Positions 29,571 through 38,672 are shown, counted from the first letter of the stretch. The stretch: 64,000 nt of DNA from Limisphaerales bacterium (GCA_024761205.1 JAMASS010000021.1:20494-84493), one strand, 5' to 3'. Notes: a model not told the origin generated them from the letters alone. Numbers and translations are program-made.

Positions 29571-30061
29571 TCCCCGCAAGAAGAAGCGTTAGAGAAAACA
29601 GCGCGACCAAATCCGCCAGGAAGAAGAGGCCAAAGAACAGGCCACAAAAAAATCGTAAAAAAGGCTTGCCGTGATTCCGTCATCCAATAGTCTTCGCCCG
29701 GCCATTTATTCCATAGAGCCCCGACCATCGGGTTACTCGCTGAATACAAAAGTTTCGTCACAGCGTCGGGAGAGTCCCTCTCTCGGCGGTGGCGGAACGA
29801 ATAAGCGGGAACTCTTCATTGCTCTTTTGAAGGATGTTTTGCAAACGGCCCGGTGCGGGTTACGTTTGTAGTCGCCTTGCCGGGAACGCAACCGTCGGAA
29901 AAATAAAGCACAGCAAAAATCAGCAATCGCTATGAACACAAATAGCATCACAAGAAACAAAGCCCGGTTTGCGGGTTTTCTGGCAAGCCTGCCAGCCTTT
30001 GGAAAAGCTATAACCCTCGGAACCCGTTGCCTTCATTGCTCAGGCGTTTTTCACTGAAACG
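29571..30061. other. Non-coding region upstream of the unknown three-gene cluster
   Basis: 491 bases. An ATG at 29932 begins a frame with FAGFLASLPAFGKAIT, which is signal-peptide-like. With one frameshift near 30015 it would join the open frame PSEPVAFIAQAFFTET that leads straight into the gene annotated from 30062. It may therefore be the damaged true 5' end of that gene. The rest shows nothing recognisable. Confidence 0.4.
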
Positions 30062-30858
30062 ATGAACGCAGCGGAATTGTACCCGATTGGAGGCGGTGAA
30101 TGTGAGGTCGAGCTGGATGTCCCCGCAGGCTACCCAAACGACGGAACACGGCCCTCGAACGTACCTTCAGGTCTTTATTGGGACTCCGATGGCATCTGCG
30201 TTTATGTCTGGGGGCCGTGCGATAAACTCGAGGAGCTCTACGGAGATACCGTAGACGGACACAATCCCGCCCCTCCCGAAGATGGCAATGGCAATGACGG
30301 CTCGCCCGGAACGCCGGAAAACCCTGACGGGGATGATCCTGACGACACGCTGGACGATCCCGGACCTGAGGAACCTGAGAAAATCCATGTGGCGAGCCTT
30401 ATTGCGACTATGTCGCAGGGTCGTATTACGCCAATGGAAGTTGGGAGACCTTTGTGTGGAATGAGCCGCGAGAATATAAGCGGGGCACCGGAAATGGAAA
30501 CATAGGCATAAGTTATAGAATAGAGTGTATAGATGGAGGACCAAAGAGGAGTTTGGAAAGTTGTATAGCAAAGGCGGATGCTTGGATTGTGGCGGAAGGA
30601 GTGGCATACAATGCTGCTTTTTCCTATTGTATGATACAGGCATCAATCACTTGGGAGGCCATGTCGGCAGCTTGTGCAGTTGAAGTTTTTGGTGGGGTTT
30701 TTGTGGTGTGGGATTGCCTGGTTAGGGAATGGAATAGATTTCAGCAGGCACAACAAACTTGTCAAGACGACTTGGCGAATCGGCTGGCCAGTGCTTTTGT
30801 TCGGGCCGACCTCCGCATTGATGAATGTATCGCTACTTATGGAGGGTGTCCGCAATGA
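30062..30858 (+). pseudogene. Unknown cysteine-containing protein with an acidic Pro/Asp/Gly linker, frameshifted
   Basis: Two overlapping frames, 30062-30505 and a frame open from about 30378 to 30858, look like one protein. The first part has GECEVELDVPAGYPNDGT and an acidic linker (GDDPDDTLDDPGPEEPE). The second opens inside the AAAA run at 30380-30383 and reads NPCGEPYCDYVAGSYYANGS before WETFVWNEPREYKRG. One missing A would explain the shift. The C-terminal part is Cys-rich (CIAKADAW, FSYCMIQ, CQDDLANRL) and ends GGCPQ, with its stop overlapping the next gene's start. I know no matching family. It may instead be two genes, a sequencing error or a slippage site. Confidence 0.5.
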
Positions 30859-31592
30859 GAAAGATAGACGTTGCATGGTGGATAATGCTGTTTGGATTAG
30901 TAGCTCTCCTTTTTTCGTTCATAAATAGCAATTTGGTACCGAACGAATGCCGAAACGTTCAAGAGAGTGTGGAAGTTATTCAAAGCCAACTGGAGAGAGA
31001 AAATCTGAGAAATCTTCGCGCTCAAGAAGACCTGAAAGCGGTCGAAGAATCGCTTGGCAGTTTAAGGCAATTGATGTGGGGCGCAACAGGGAAAAACCGG
31101 CGGGCGATTGAAAACATTCAAAATGTCCTTTCAATCCAGGAACGGGCTGATGATGACGGCGAGGCGCCTACGGCAAAGGCAGATGACGGTAACCCTCCCG
31201 ACTTTATTCCTTGTTGCGGCGGCGATGAGGAGATTGAGGATGTTAGTAATGCTTCCCTTGATTCTCCAGATATGCAAGCAAAGGTAGCGGAAGTAGCAGC
31301 AAGGCTAAAAGAGCAGGCTAAGATATTCCGCGCTTCACTGGATGATGAAGGGCGCGGCGAACTGGCGAGAAGGACGGATGAATTGATGGATCAGTTGTAT
31401 TATGAGCCAATTCAAAGGATTCCAATAGAATTCAGAGGAAGGATGATGCAGGTCACAGAGGCTCAAAAAGAAGACATGCGTAAGGGATTAGAGGAGTCTG
31501 TAGCTTTCCTAATGATGACCGAAGACATGCAGCGGCAAATCTTCAAACGGCTGGACGCTAGGGAGAAAAACAAACCCCAATCGCATGAGTGA
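30855..31592 (+). CDS. Membrane-anchored coiled-coil protein of unknown function
   Basis: 245 residues starting at the ATG that overlaps the previous stop (ATGA, 30855-30858). Residues about 6-24 form one membrane helix (AWWIMLFGLVALLFSFI), so the rest is extracytoplasmic or anchored. A strongly charged helix with coiled-coil character follows (about 35-95), then an acidic patch and PDFIPCCGGDEEIED. The C-terminal half is helical and ends RQIFKRLDAREKNKPQS. The base composition is AT-richer than the neighbours. Its last eight bases overlap the start of a 56-residue membrane protein. I do not recognise the family. Confidence 0.7.
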   Translation: MRKIDVAWWIMLFGLVALLFSFINSNLVPNECRNVQESVEVIQSQLERENLRNLRAQEDLKAVEESLGSLRQLMWGATGKNRRAIENIQNVLSIQERADDDGEAPTAKADDGNPPDFIPCCGGDEEIEDVSNASLDSPDMQAKVAEVAARLKEQAKIFRASLDDEGRGELARRTDELMDQLYYEPIQRIPIEFRGRMMQVTEAQKEDMRKGLEESVAFLMMTEDMQRQIFKRLDAREKNKPQSHE

Positions 31593-31755
31593 ACCAGAGG
31601 CAGAAGATCAAGCCTTGTCGCCTGCGGGCAGATGGGCTTGTGGCGCGTGTAAAACGATGCTTGTTTTACTTATTTTCGTGACAATACCCACTAGCTTGGT
31701 AGGAAAGAAGTTCTTTGCTTGGTTGCGGCTTGTTCTTTTTGAAGGGGTTGCTTGA
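31585..31755 (+). CDS. Small single-pass membrane protein, unknown
   Basis: A 56-residue frame starting at the ATG inside the end of the previous gene (8-base overlap) and ending TGA at 31753-31755. An acidic, Cys-containing N-terminus (MSEPEAEDQ, then WACGACKT with CxxC) precedes a membrane helix (MLVLLIFVTIPTSLVG) and the basic stretch KKFFAWLR. The overlapping start and the membrane helix argue for a real gene. Its size and lack of a known family limit confidence. It would be the third member of the unknown cluster. Confidence 0.5.
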   Translation: MSEPEAEDQALSPAGRWACGACKTMLVLLIFVTIPTSLVGKKFFAWLRLVLFEGVA

Positions 31756-31958
31756 CAATTGACTGACGTTTGAGCCGCAGGGGCAAGGGTTGGAATACGC
31801 TTCGTACTTCACGGCTTGCTCCGGTTTTTTTTGGGCTTTTTCGCGGCCGGGTTGCCACTTTGGGGGTGCCGGAGGTGAAAAAACCGGCGTGAACCGTTGC
31901 CATGCGGCAGGCTTGCGATTAAGTTGCTTCATAGCGGGATACGATTTCACGGGCGGCC

Positions 31959-32462
31959 ATGAAGCGGAAAGCCATCTATCCAGGGAGCTTTGATCCGATC
32001 ACCAATGGACATTTGGATGTCATCGAGCGGGCGGCCAAGCTGTTTGATACTGTTATTGTTGCCGTCGCTAACAACAGCGCGAAGAGTCCGCTGCTAGACG
32101 TCAGCGAACGAAAGGCTCTGGTGGAGGAGGCCACCGGGCATGTCATCAATCTCGAAATCGACACCTTTGACGGTCTGCTAGTTAACTACGTTGCCAAACG
32201 GCAGGGACATGCGATCGTTCGCGGCCTCCGTGCCGTTTCAGACTTTGAGTTTGAATTTCAACTCGCCCTTATGAATCGCCAGTTGAATGACACCATTGAA
32301 ACCATTTTTATGATGCCGAAGGACCGCTTCACTTTTCTCAGTTCAAGTATCGTGAAAGAGATTGCGAGCCTTAACGGCTCTATCGACGCCTTTGTCCCCG
32401 CGCCCGTTCATCGCGCGCTCAAGAAAAAGTTTGACTCTGGAACTCAAACCGAAACCAACTAA
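31959..32462 (+). CDS. coaD: Phosphopantetheine adenylyltransferase
   Basis: 167 residues, the normal length. It makes dephospho-CoA from 4'-phosphopantetheine and ATP. Visible motifs are the nucleotidyl-transferase block YPGSFDPITNGHLDVIERA (T/HxGH type, His18), VRGLRAVSDFEFEFQ for substrate binding, and FLSSSIVKEIASLNG near the end. It heads a run with a YceD-like gene, rpmF, plsX and fabH. CoA synthesis is kept, while ketopantoate reductase for the pathway's start is dead at 62.2-63.1 kb. Confidence 0.97.
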   Translation: MKRKAIYPGSFDPITNGHLDVIERAAKLFDTVIVAVANNSAKSPLLDVSERKALVEEATGHVINLEIDTFDGLLVNYVAKRQGHAIVRGLRAVSDFEFEFQLALMNRQLNDTIETIFMMPKDRFTFLSSSIVKEIASLNGSIDAFVPAPVHRALKKKFDSGTQTETN

Positions 32463-32474
32463 CTCCTCAATCGC

Positions 32475-32966
32475 ATGTCACTCAAAATCAACATCAAACA
32501 TCTTGAGGCGGAACCGAAGACCTATGAAGGTCAACTCACCGCGGCCGAACTCGACATGGATACCCAGGATGATTTGATCAAAGTGTCCTCGTCGTTGTCG
32601 TATCAACTCTCGGCCGAACTCCACGAATCGAACATTTTGCTTTCCGGTGAGCTGGAGCAAACTTTTCAATACGAATGCGCCCGTTGCCTGAAGCCGTTCG
32701 AGAAGGACATTTTGATCTCATCCTGGAACCAGATCATCCAACTCAACGGTGAAAACGCCATGCCCGTGGATAATGATTGCATAGACTTGACTCAGGCCCT
32801 GCGCGAAGATATACTTCTATCTTTACCGCAGCATCCGTTATGCACAAAAGATTGCCGAGGGATCGGCAATTCAGCGGGTCAAGGCATAGCTTCCTCGGAA
32901 GACCAACTTAAAGCCGAAGCGAAATCATCGGCTTGGACCGTATTGGATCAGTTGCAGTTGGATTGA
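32475..32966 (+). CDS. YceD family (DUF177) protein
   Basis: 163 residues, placed directly before rpmF as in most bacteria. The conserved FQYECARCLKPFEKD gives the first Cys pair (Cys68, Cys71), and PQHPLCTKDCRGIG gives the second. In E. coli and plants, family members affect 23S rRNA processing or accumulation and are co-transcribed with L32. It starts 12 bases after the coaD stop. Confidence 0.92.
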   Translation: MSLKINIKHLEAEPKTYEGQLTAAELDMDTQDDLIKVSSSLSYQLSAELHESNILLSGELEQTFQYECARCLKPFEKDILISSWNQIIQLNGENAMPVDNDCIDLTQALREDILLSLPQHPLCTKDCRGIGNSAGQGIASSEDQLKAEAKSSAWTVLDQLQLD

Positions 32967-32994
32967 GAGAGAGCAAGTAAGATTTATTGGCTGT

Positions 32995-33183
32995 ATGGGA
33001 GTACCAAAAAGAAAACCATCCCGCGGCAAGCAGCGGGCACGTCGAGCGTCCAACAGTGTGCTTAGGCTTCCACAATTGAGCACCTGTCCACAGTGCGCCT
33101 CGCCCTATGTTCCTCATCGAGTTTGTCCCGCTTGCGGGTTTTACAAAGACCGCCAAGTCATCAACATCGAATCGTTTGGCTGA
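32995..33183 (+). CDS. rpmF: 50S ribosomal protein L32
   Basis: 62 residues with the L32 start MGVPKRKPSRGKQRARRAS and a complete four-cysteine zinc site (Cys31, Cys34, Cys44, Cys47) in STCPQCASPYVPHRVCPACG. It ends GFYKDRQVINIESFG. Its place between yceD-like and plsX is the standard order that couples ribosome and lipid synthesis genes. Confidence 0.97.
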   Translation: MGVPKRKPSRGKQRARRASNSVLRLPQLSTCPQCASPYVPHRVCPACGFYKDRQVINIESFG

Positions 33184-33233
33184 TCTTCAGCCGGGTTTAC
33201 CGCACCAACGACTCCCTTTCAGTTCCAGTGCCT

Positions 33234-34268
33234 ATGCGGATCGTCGTCGACGCCATGGGAGGCGATCATGGGTGCGGTGTCATCGTTTCCGGTGTTTATG
33301 AGGCCCTCGCGGAGCAGCCGAGAATCTCATTGGCAACTATCGTTGGCCCGGAAGACGAGATTAAACCTAGTCTCACCTCCCAAGTAGACAAGCGGGTCCA
33401 GATCCTTCACACCGATGAAGTCCTCACCATGGAGGACAAACCGATTGATGGGATTCGCAGAAAAAAGAATTGTTCCATCGCCAAGGGCATCGATCTCTTG
33501 CGGGAAAAACAGGCTGACGTCTTTGTTTCCCCCGGCAACACCGGAGGTGTTGTCACCGTCGCAACTATCAAGCTCGGACGCCTTTCCGGTGTGGACCGTC
33601 CCGGCATAGCGACCGTCATTCCCACGCCTCATAAGGAATTTGTCCTGCTGGATTCAGGAGCCAATATTGACTGTAAGCCGATCCATCTAGCCCACTACGC
33701 AATCATGGGCAGTGCCTTCGCTGAGGAGATCCTCGGGCATGACAAACCTCGTGTCGGTATCCTCAGCGTTGGTACGGAAGATACGAAAGGAAACGAATTA
33801 ACCTTGGAATCTTTTCGACTTTGCAAGGAGCTCAACGTTAACTTCGTCGGGAATGTTGAAGGACACGATCTATTCAATGATCGGGTGGACGTCGTTATCT
33901 GTGATGGATTTGTCGGCAACATCGTCCTCAAAACCTGTGAAAGTCTCGCGAAAGGGTTATTCGGTTGGTTGAAAAGGGAACTTACCGCCAACCCCGTTCG
34001 CCATCTGGCCGCACTCCTAGCCAGCGGGGGGCTCCGGAAAATCAAAAACCGGATGGACCCTGACGCCTATGGCGGCGCCCCCTTACTTGGTCTGAACGGT
34101 GACGTCATCATTGCCCACGGCTCTGCTCGATCCCGTTCTATACGGAATGCGATCAAAATGACCACAGAAACTTTCGTCCAAAAAATCAATCAACGAATCG
34201 TTGATGAAGTCGCTGTAGCCAATGACATGTTCAAACAGACCAATAGTATGGCAATAGAGACAGAATGA
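33234..34268 (+). CDS. plsX: Phosphate acyltransferase PlsX
   Basis: 344 residues from ATG 33234 (MRIVVDAMGGDHGCGVIVSG). A frame start at 33093 lies inside rpmF and is rejected. It converts acyl-ACP to acyl phosphate for phospholipid synthesis. Family blocks: VDAMGGDHG, FVSPGNTGGVV, LDSGANIDCKPIHLAHYAIM, GVEGHD-like VEGHDLFNDRVDVVICDGFV and GGAPLLGLNG. The stop overlaps the fabH start by four bases. Confidence 0.97.
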   Translation: MRIVVDAMGGDHGCGVIVSGVYEALAEQPRISLATIVGPEDEIKPSLTSQVDKRVQILHTDEVLTMEDKPIDGIRRKKNCSIAKGIDLLREKQADVFVSPGNTGGVVTVATIKLGRLSGVDRPGIATVIPTPHKEFVLLDSGANIDCKPIHLAHYAIMGSAFAEEILGHDKPRVGILSVGTEDTKGNELTLESFRLCKELNVNFVGNVEGHDLFNDRVDVVICDGFVGNIVLKTCESLAKGLFGWLKRELTANPVRHLAALLASGGLRKIKNRMDPDAYGGAPLLGLNGDVIIAHGSARSRSIRNAIKMTTETFVQKINQRIVDEVAVANDMFKQTNSMAIETE

Positions 34269-35305
34269 CACTCCCTAACCGCGAAGTCGAATTCGTCAAC
34301 CCCCGAGCTGCTCACGAGTTTAAGGGCAGAACCTGCTCAATCCAGTCGGTCGGCTCCTATGTCCCTGAGAAAGTGCTCACCAACGAAGATATTGCCAAAT
34401 TAGTGGATACGAGCGATGAGTGGATCACAAGTCGGACGGGAATTCGGGAACGTCGCATCGCTGCAGAAGACCAGCACACCTCACATCTTGCGACAAACGC
34501 GGCGATGGACGCCCTAAAGAAAGGCAACGTCAAACCCGAGGAGGTCGAGCTCATTATTGTGGCCACCATCACCCCCGACATGCTGTTTCCCGCGACAGCT
34601 TGTCTCGTGCAGCAGATGATCGGCGCCACGAACGCCGCCGCCTTCGATTTGGAGGCTGCGTGCTCAGGTTTCATCTATGCGCTCGAAATCGGACAGCAGT
34701 TTATCATGTCGCGGACCTACAATACGGTCCTTGTCATCGGCGCGGAAAAACTCTCGACCATCATCGACTGGGAGGACCGTAACAGCTGTGTGCTTTTTGG
34801 GGACGGCGCTGGCGCGGCTATTCTCCAAAATCGCCCTAACTCGCACGGACTACTCACCGCTGCCATGGGATCGGACGGGACCAAAGGCGAGCTTCTGTGC
34901 ATGCCGGCGGGCGGGTCGCAGATTCCCGCTACCCGAGAATCGGTCAACAACCGACTCCATTTCCTGCGCATGGACGGGCGCGAAACGTTCAAGAACGCCG
35001 TCAATGCAATGTGCATCGCAGCTAAGGAAGTCCTCACCCGCTGTCAGTTGGATATCTCGCAAATCCAGCATATCATCCCTCACCAAGCCAACAAACGCAT
35101 CATTGCCGCGGTGGGAGATCGGCTCAAGGCCACAAAGGATCAAGTTTTCGTAAATCTGGACAGATATGGCAATACTTCTGCCGCATCGGTCGCGATCGCC
35201 CTGGACGAAGCAGCGGAATCGGGGCGTCTTAAGCGAGGCGACCTGATTTTGATCATTGTTTTTGGCGCCGGATTGACTTGGGGCGCTGCGGTCATTGAAT
35301 GGTGA
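34265..35305 (+). CDS. fabH: 3-oxoacyl-ACP synthase III (KASIII)
   Basis: 346 residues. It starts fatty acid synthesis by condensing acetyl-CoA with malonyl-ACP. The active-site Cys133 is in FDLEAACSGFIYAL. The His is in IIPHQANKRI and the Asn in YGNTSAASVAIA. The N-terminus is about 20 residues longer than in E. coli. The next Met is deep in the domain, and the ATGA overlap with plsX supports this start. It follows plsX directly, as in many bacteria. Confidence 0.96.
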   Translation: MTLPNREVEFVNPRAAHEFKGRTCSIQSVGSYVPEKVLTNEDIAKLVDTSDEWITSRTGIRERRIAAEDQHTSHLATNAAMDALKKGNVKPEEVELIIVATITPDMLFPATACLVQQMIGATNAAAFDLEAACSGFIYALEIGQQFIMSRTYNTVLVIGAEKLSTIIDWEDRNSCVLFGDGAGAAILQNRPNSHGLLTAAMGSDGTKGELLCMPAGGSQIPATRESVNNRLHFLRMDGRETFKNAVNAMCIAAKEVLTRCQLDISQIQHIIPHQANKRIIAAVGDRLKATKDQVFVNLDRYGNTSAASVAIALDEAAESGRLKRGDLILIIVFGAGLTWGAAVIEW

Positions 35306-35362
35306 CCAAGGGTGAGATTGACGGAAGGCTATTTGATGGTAGATTGAGAGATACAACCCAAT

Positions 35363-35692
35363 ATGAAATCATCTAAACTTGATACGTCTGGAGTTTTTGA
35401 CCCGGTAACCGTGACCAACAAAGAAATGGAGTTGTCTCTGCCAGCCCATTCGGTTCATCTCCAGAATAATGGTATTGAGTTTCTGTCATTGAGCGAGGTT
35501 CCCCTTTGGACCGAACTCGCGATTCACCTTCAGTCCCCCACGCAGGCCGGTAAAATTCAGTGTAATGGAATCGTTGTCGGTTGCATCGGAAACAAGCATG
35601 CCGGTTATGTTGTCTCCATCATTTTTACAGGCGTTTTGCCAGATGTTCAGGAGAGGATTTCCGATTTGGTGCAAGCGCAACCTAGCCTCTAA
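35363..35692 (+). CDS. Small PilZ-like domain protein
   Basis: 109 residues, beta-rich: NNGIEFLSLSEVPLWTELAI, then KIQCNGIVVGC and HAGYVVSIIFTGVLP. The order of strands resembles PilZ domains. The c-di-GMP binding motifs (RxxxR and D/NxSxxG) are not visible, so ligand binding is doubtful. It lies 21 bases before pilT and may regulate it; the pairing of PilZ-type proteins with PilT-related genes is common. It could also be an unrelated small protein. Confidence 0.55.
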   Translation: MKSSKLDTSGVFDPVTVTNKEMELSLPAHSVHLQNNGIEFLSLSEVPLWTELAIHLQSPTQAGKIQCNGIVVGCIGNKHAGYVVSIIFTGVLPDVQERISDLVQAQPSL

Positions 35693-35713
35693 GGCAATCT
35701 TACAAGCCTATAA

Positions 35714-36802
35714 ATGGAAATCTTTAACCGTGTCCTGAAGGTCGCTATCGACGGTGGTGCTTCCGATATTCATATCAAAATCGGTGCTCCGATTATTGTC
35801 CGCATTGACGGGCAACTCATCCCGATTGAGGCGCCCAAGCCTACTAGTGAATGGATGAGTAGAGTGTTGGATAATATCGTTCCCAAGCACCTAAACGAAC
35901 GCCTCGAGAAAGAACGAGAAATCGACTTCTCCTACTACGCAGAGGGGCTCGGACGTTTCCGCACCAATCTTTTCCAGCAAAAAGGTAGTTTTTGTCTGGC
36001 CATGCGCTACGTGAAAACGGATATCCCGAGCTTTGAAGAGCTCGGACTCCTGCCGAAACTCAAGGAGATATCGATGGAACCCCGTGGCATTGTCATCGTG
36101 TCTGGGACGACTGGTTGCGGCAAATCCACCACGCTCGCCGCCATGCTCCAACAAATCAATTCGAGCGTTGCCAAACACATCATTACCCTCGAAGACCCGA
36201 TCGAATTCGTCTTCACTGACAATCAATCAGTCATCGAACAGCGAGAAATCGGACTTGATTCCTTATCGTTTCCCGCCGGCCTAAAACACATCCTCCGGCA
36301 AGATCCCGACGTAATCATGATCGGCGAAATGCGCGATTCGATCAGCTTCTCAGCAGCCATGAGCGTCGCCGACACAGGACACTTGGTTCTCTCGACCCTC
36401 CACACCACCAACGCTTCTCAATCGATCACTCGTGTCCTTGATTTCTTCCAACCCGAGGAACGCGATCAAATTCGGAGGCAGTTGGCGAGTACGCTCAAAG
36501 CCGTGATCTGTCAACGCATGGTAAGCAAGGTTAAGGGGGGGGTCATCCCGGCGATTGAAATCATGATCAATACGCCGACGGTCCGAAAGCTGATTGAGGA
36601 GAACCGGTTGGACAAGCTTGCGGCAGCCATTGAAACCGGCGTCGAAGACGGCATGCAGAACTTCAATCAAGCGCTCTTTCAACTCGTCAAGGACCGTGTG
36701 GTGTCGGAATCGGAAGCCCTTTCCAAAGCAACCAACGCCAAGGCGCTGGAAATGAATTTCCAAGGAATCTTCCTGGATGAAGGCAAACGAATCTTGAGTT
36801 AG
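35714..36802 (+). CDS. pilT: Twitching motility retraction ATPase PilT
   Basis: 362 residues, normal for PilT, the hexameric motor that depolymerises type IV pili. N-terminal DGGASDIHIKIGAPIIVRID, Walker A VSGTTGCGKSTT, Asp box ITLEDPIEFV, Walker B DPDVIMIGEMRD and His box VLSTLHTTNA are present. The AIRNLIRE-like C-terminal motif appears only loosely (TPTVRKLIEENRLDKL). No pilus subunit operon is adjacent. Confidence 0.94.
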   Translation: MEIFNRVLKVAIDGGASDIHIKIGAPIIVRIDGQLIPIEAPKPTSEWMSRVLDNIVPKHLNERLEKEREIDFSYYAEGLGRFRTNLFQQKGSFCLAMRYVKTDIPSFEELGLLPKLKEISMEPRGIVIVSGTTGCGKSTTLAAMLQQINSSVAKHIITLEDPIEFVFTDNQSVIEQREIGLDSLSFPAGLKHILRQDPDVIMIGEMRDSISFSAAMSVADTGHLVLSTLHTTNASQSITRVLDFFQPEERDQIRRQLASTLKAVICQRMVSKVKGGVIPAIEIMINTPTVRKLIEENRLDKLAAAIETGVEDGMQNFNQALFQLVKDRVVSESEALSKATNAKALEMNFQGIFLDEGKRILS

Positions 36803-37059
36803 CTAAGAAAGCTCACTCCAGGGTTCTCCCTCCTTTTCTCGAAGAAAATCCGTCTGATCCGCCCGATCAGTCAGACCAATTGAGCCGTAACATCATCAAG
36901 CCAAAATTCGGAAATTTGAGCCCCTTTACAGCCATATGATTCCTTTTTAAGAAGTGCTATAGATATTTAACTTGCGTCCGTCTGCATTAAAAGGTTTCTT
37001 CTGTTCCGAATTCGCACGGTGAATACTGATTTCACACCGCGAGAAAAAAGAGAAAGCAT

Positions 37060-37473
37060 ATGATGAAACGCCCATGGCTTAAGCGCCTGACAATCCTACT
37101 CGTCGCAATGGCTGGATTCACCGCCGAACCAACGTTCGGTCAAGCACAACAGAAGGAACCCGGCCTCCGATCAGCAAAAGAGAACCCGCAACGCCCCATT
37201 CCCTTTCGAGGGATAATCGGAAAGACCGACCCCAAGAACCAGACCTTCACACTGGCCAACAAATCGAACCAACTAATCCGCACCTTCAAGGTCACCAAGG
37301 AGACAAAGTTTGAGCGAGATGGCATCCCTGCGAAGTTTGACTTGCTAAGGCCCAATCTCCAAGTTCGGGGTTCGTGCTTCAAAACCGGTGAACGCCAATA
37401 CACGGCAAAACTGGTTCGTTGGACGACTCAGAAGCAGGAGCGCAATGTCAAAGAAAGTTCTAAGAAGAACTAA
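37060..37473 (+). CDS. Secreted protein of unknown function
   Basis: 137 residues with a clear signal peptide (MMKRPWLKRLTILLVAMAGF, probable cleavage after TFGQA). The mature part has IPFRGIIGKTDPKNQTFTLA and TFKVTKETKFERDGIPA, resembling small OB-like DUF5666-type domains. The tail is very basic. It has its own upstream region of 257 bases and seems to be transcribed alone. Function unknown. Confidence 0.7.
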   Translation: MMKRPWLKRLTILLVAMAGFTAEPTFGQAQQKEPGLRSAKENPQRPIPFRGIIGKTDPKNQTFTLANKSNQLIRTFKVTKETKFERDGIPAKFDLLRPNLQVRGSCFKTGERQYTAKLVRWTTQKQERNVKESSKKN

Positions 37474-37707
37474 CCTTCGGCGTTGTACTTGCTACAAAAT
37501 CAACACTGAGCAGGTCAGCAATCCTCGCGGGTCAGGGGACAACTTGGTCCGCGAGGTGAAATTTGGATGGCAAATACAGGCCAGTGGCAGCTCCCTCTGA
37601 AACTAGACACAACCGGGCTAAATAGCCCTAGAAATCGCGAAGAAGCGATAGTTGACACATCATTTCGATCTACCTAGATTACCTAACTCAAACATGTTTT
37701 CCAAAAG

Positions 37708-38457
37708 ATGCTAAAAGCTTGTCTCATTCTTGTGATCGCGCTGGGTGTCGGAGCCCTTGGCGTCAGTCAATTCCAGGTTAAGGAGAAAATCACCGAATTA
37801 ACCACCGATTTGGAAACCGCCAAGCAAAACGAGGAGCGTGCCCTTAGTGCGCAACGCCAAGCGGAATCTGCGGAGAAACAGGCTAAGGTGGACCTTGAAA
37901 CGCTTCTTGGCAAACATGCCGACACCGAAACTCAACTGGAGGACACCAAGCGGATTGCTCAACAACAACGAGTACGGGCCGATGAGCTTGAGGCTGAACT
38001 CAGAACGACCGCTGAACAGCGTAATGACGCTCAGCGGAAGCTGGCTCAGTGGCGGGCCTTGGGAGTTGATATCCAAGCGATTCAGTCGATGAAAGACGAT
38101 CTTTTGGCGGCGCGTGAAGAAATTAGCGCCAGCAAGGCCGAGCGTGAAATTCTGCTCCGAGAAATCAGCCAACTCAAATACGACCTCAGCAAGTACGAAG
38201 GTCCTGATACAGAGATCGCTATGAAAGAAGGTCTCAAAGGCGCCGTTGTTGCGGTGGCGGACAATTGGGATTTTGTCGTCGTCAACATTGGTGAGAACCA
38301 TGGTGCACGCCAGTCCGGAAAGCTTATGGTAGGTCGAGAAGGAAAGCTGGTCGGCAAAGTGCAGATCACCACGCTAAACGCTGAACAAAGCATCGCAAAC
38401 GTTCTCCCGGGCTGGAAGCAGGCGGATATCCAGGTTGGAGATACAGTCCTTTACTAA
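37708..38457 (+). CDS. Coiled-coil envelope protein of unknown function
   Basis: 249 residues. An N-terminal membrane or signal segment (MLKACLILVIALGVGALGV) is followed by about 130 residues of coiled coil rich in Gln, Glu, Ala and Lys. A compact C-terminal beta domain follows (GAVVAVADNWDFVVVNIGEN, then GKLMVGREGKLVGKVQI) and ends VGDTVLY. The design, a stalk with an SH3/OB-like head, suggests an envelope scaffold. The next lipoprotein gene starts 41 bases on, or overlaps it if its first ATG is used. Confidence 0.75.
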   Translation: MLKACLILVIALGVGALGVSQFQVKEKITELTTDLETAKQNEERALSAQRQAESAEKQAKVDLETLLGKHADTETQLEDTKRIAQQQRVRADELEAELRTTAEQRNDAQRKLAQWRALGVDIQAIQSMKDDLLAAREEISASKAEREILLREISQLKYDLSKYEGPDTEIAMKEGLKGAVVAVADNWDFVVVNIGENHGARQSGKLMVGREGKLVGKVQITTLNAEQSIANVLPGWKQADIQVGDTVLY

Positions 38458-38497
38458 AGCCGTTTTAGAAGCAGCCCGCCCAGAGTCACGTCAGCTT

Positions 38498-38668
38498 ATG
38501 AGAGGCCGGCTATCGACTTTAATGATGATTACGGGACTAGCACTGGTTCTCTTAGCCACTGGGGTTGGATGTGCGACAGGAGAGACACAAAACGCTTCGG
38601 CGCGACCTTGGAGTTCCCCCAGAACCTGGGAGCACGGCTTACCCACCGGAATCACTGAAGGACGATAA
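38498..38668 (+). CDS. Small putative lipoprotein
   Basis: 56 residues from ATG 38498 (MRGRLSTLMMITGLALVLLA); an ATG at 38435 would overlap the previous gene by 23 bases. The hydrophobic segment leads to GVGCATGE, a lipobox-like site with Cys as probable first mature residue, though position -3 is not the usual Leu. The tail RPWSSPRTWEHGLPTG is compact and Trp/Pro-rich. It ends four bases before the convergent rny stop. Confidence 0.6.
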   Translation: MRGRLSTLMMITGLALVLLATGVGCATGETQNASARPWSSPRTWEHGLPTGITEGR

Positions 38669-38672
38669 ACGA

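Noticed and set aside
31666..31950. 94-codon minus-strand frame with Pro/Lys-rich sequence and CPCG
   Set aside because: It overlaps the coupled 56-codon gene on the plus strand, has low-complexity composition, and shows no family motif.
33093..33233. Extended N-terminus of PlsX
   Set aside because: The extension lies within rpmF in another frame and the conserved PlsX start is at 33234.
36850..36877. GTCTGA...TCAGAC inverted repeat after pilT
   Set aside because: The loop pairs badly and there is no T run, so it does not qualify as a terminator.
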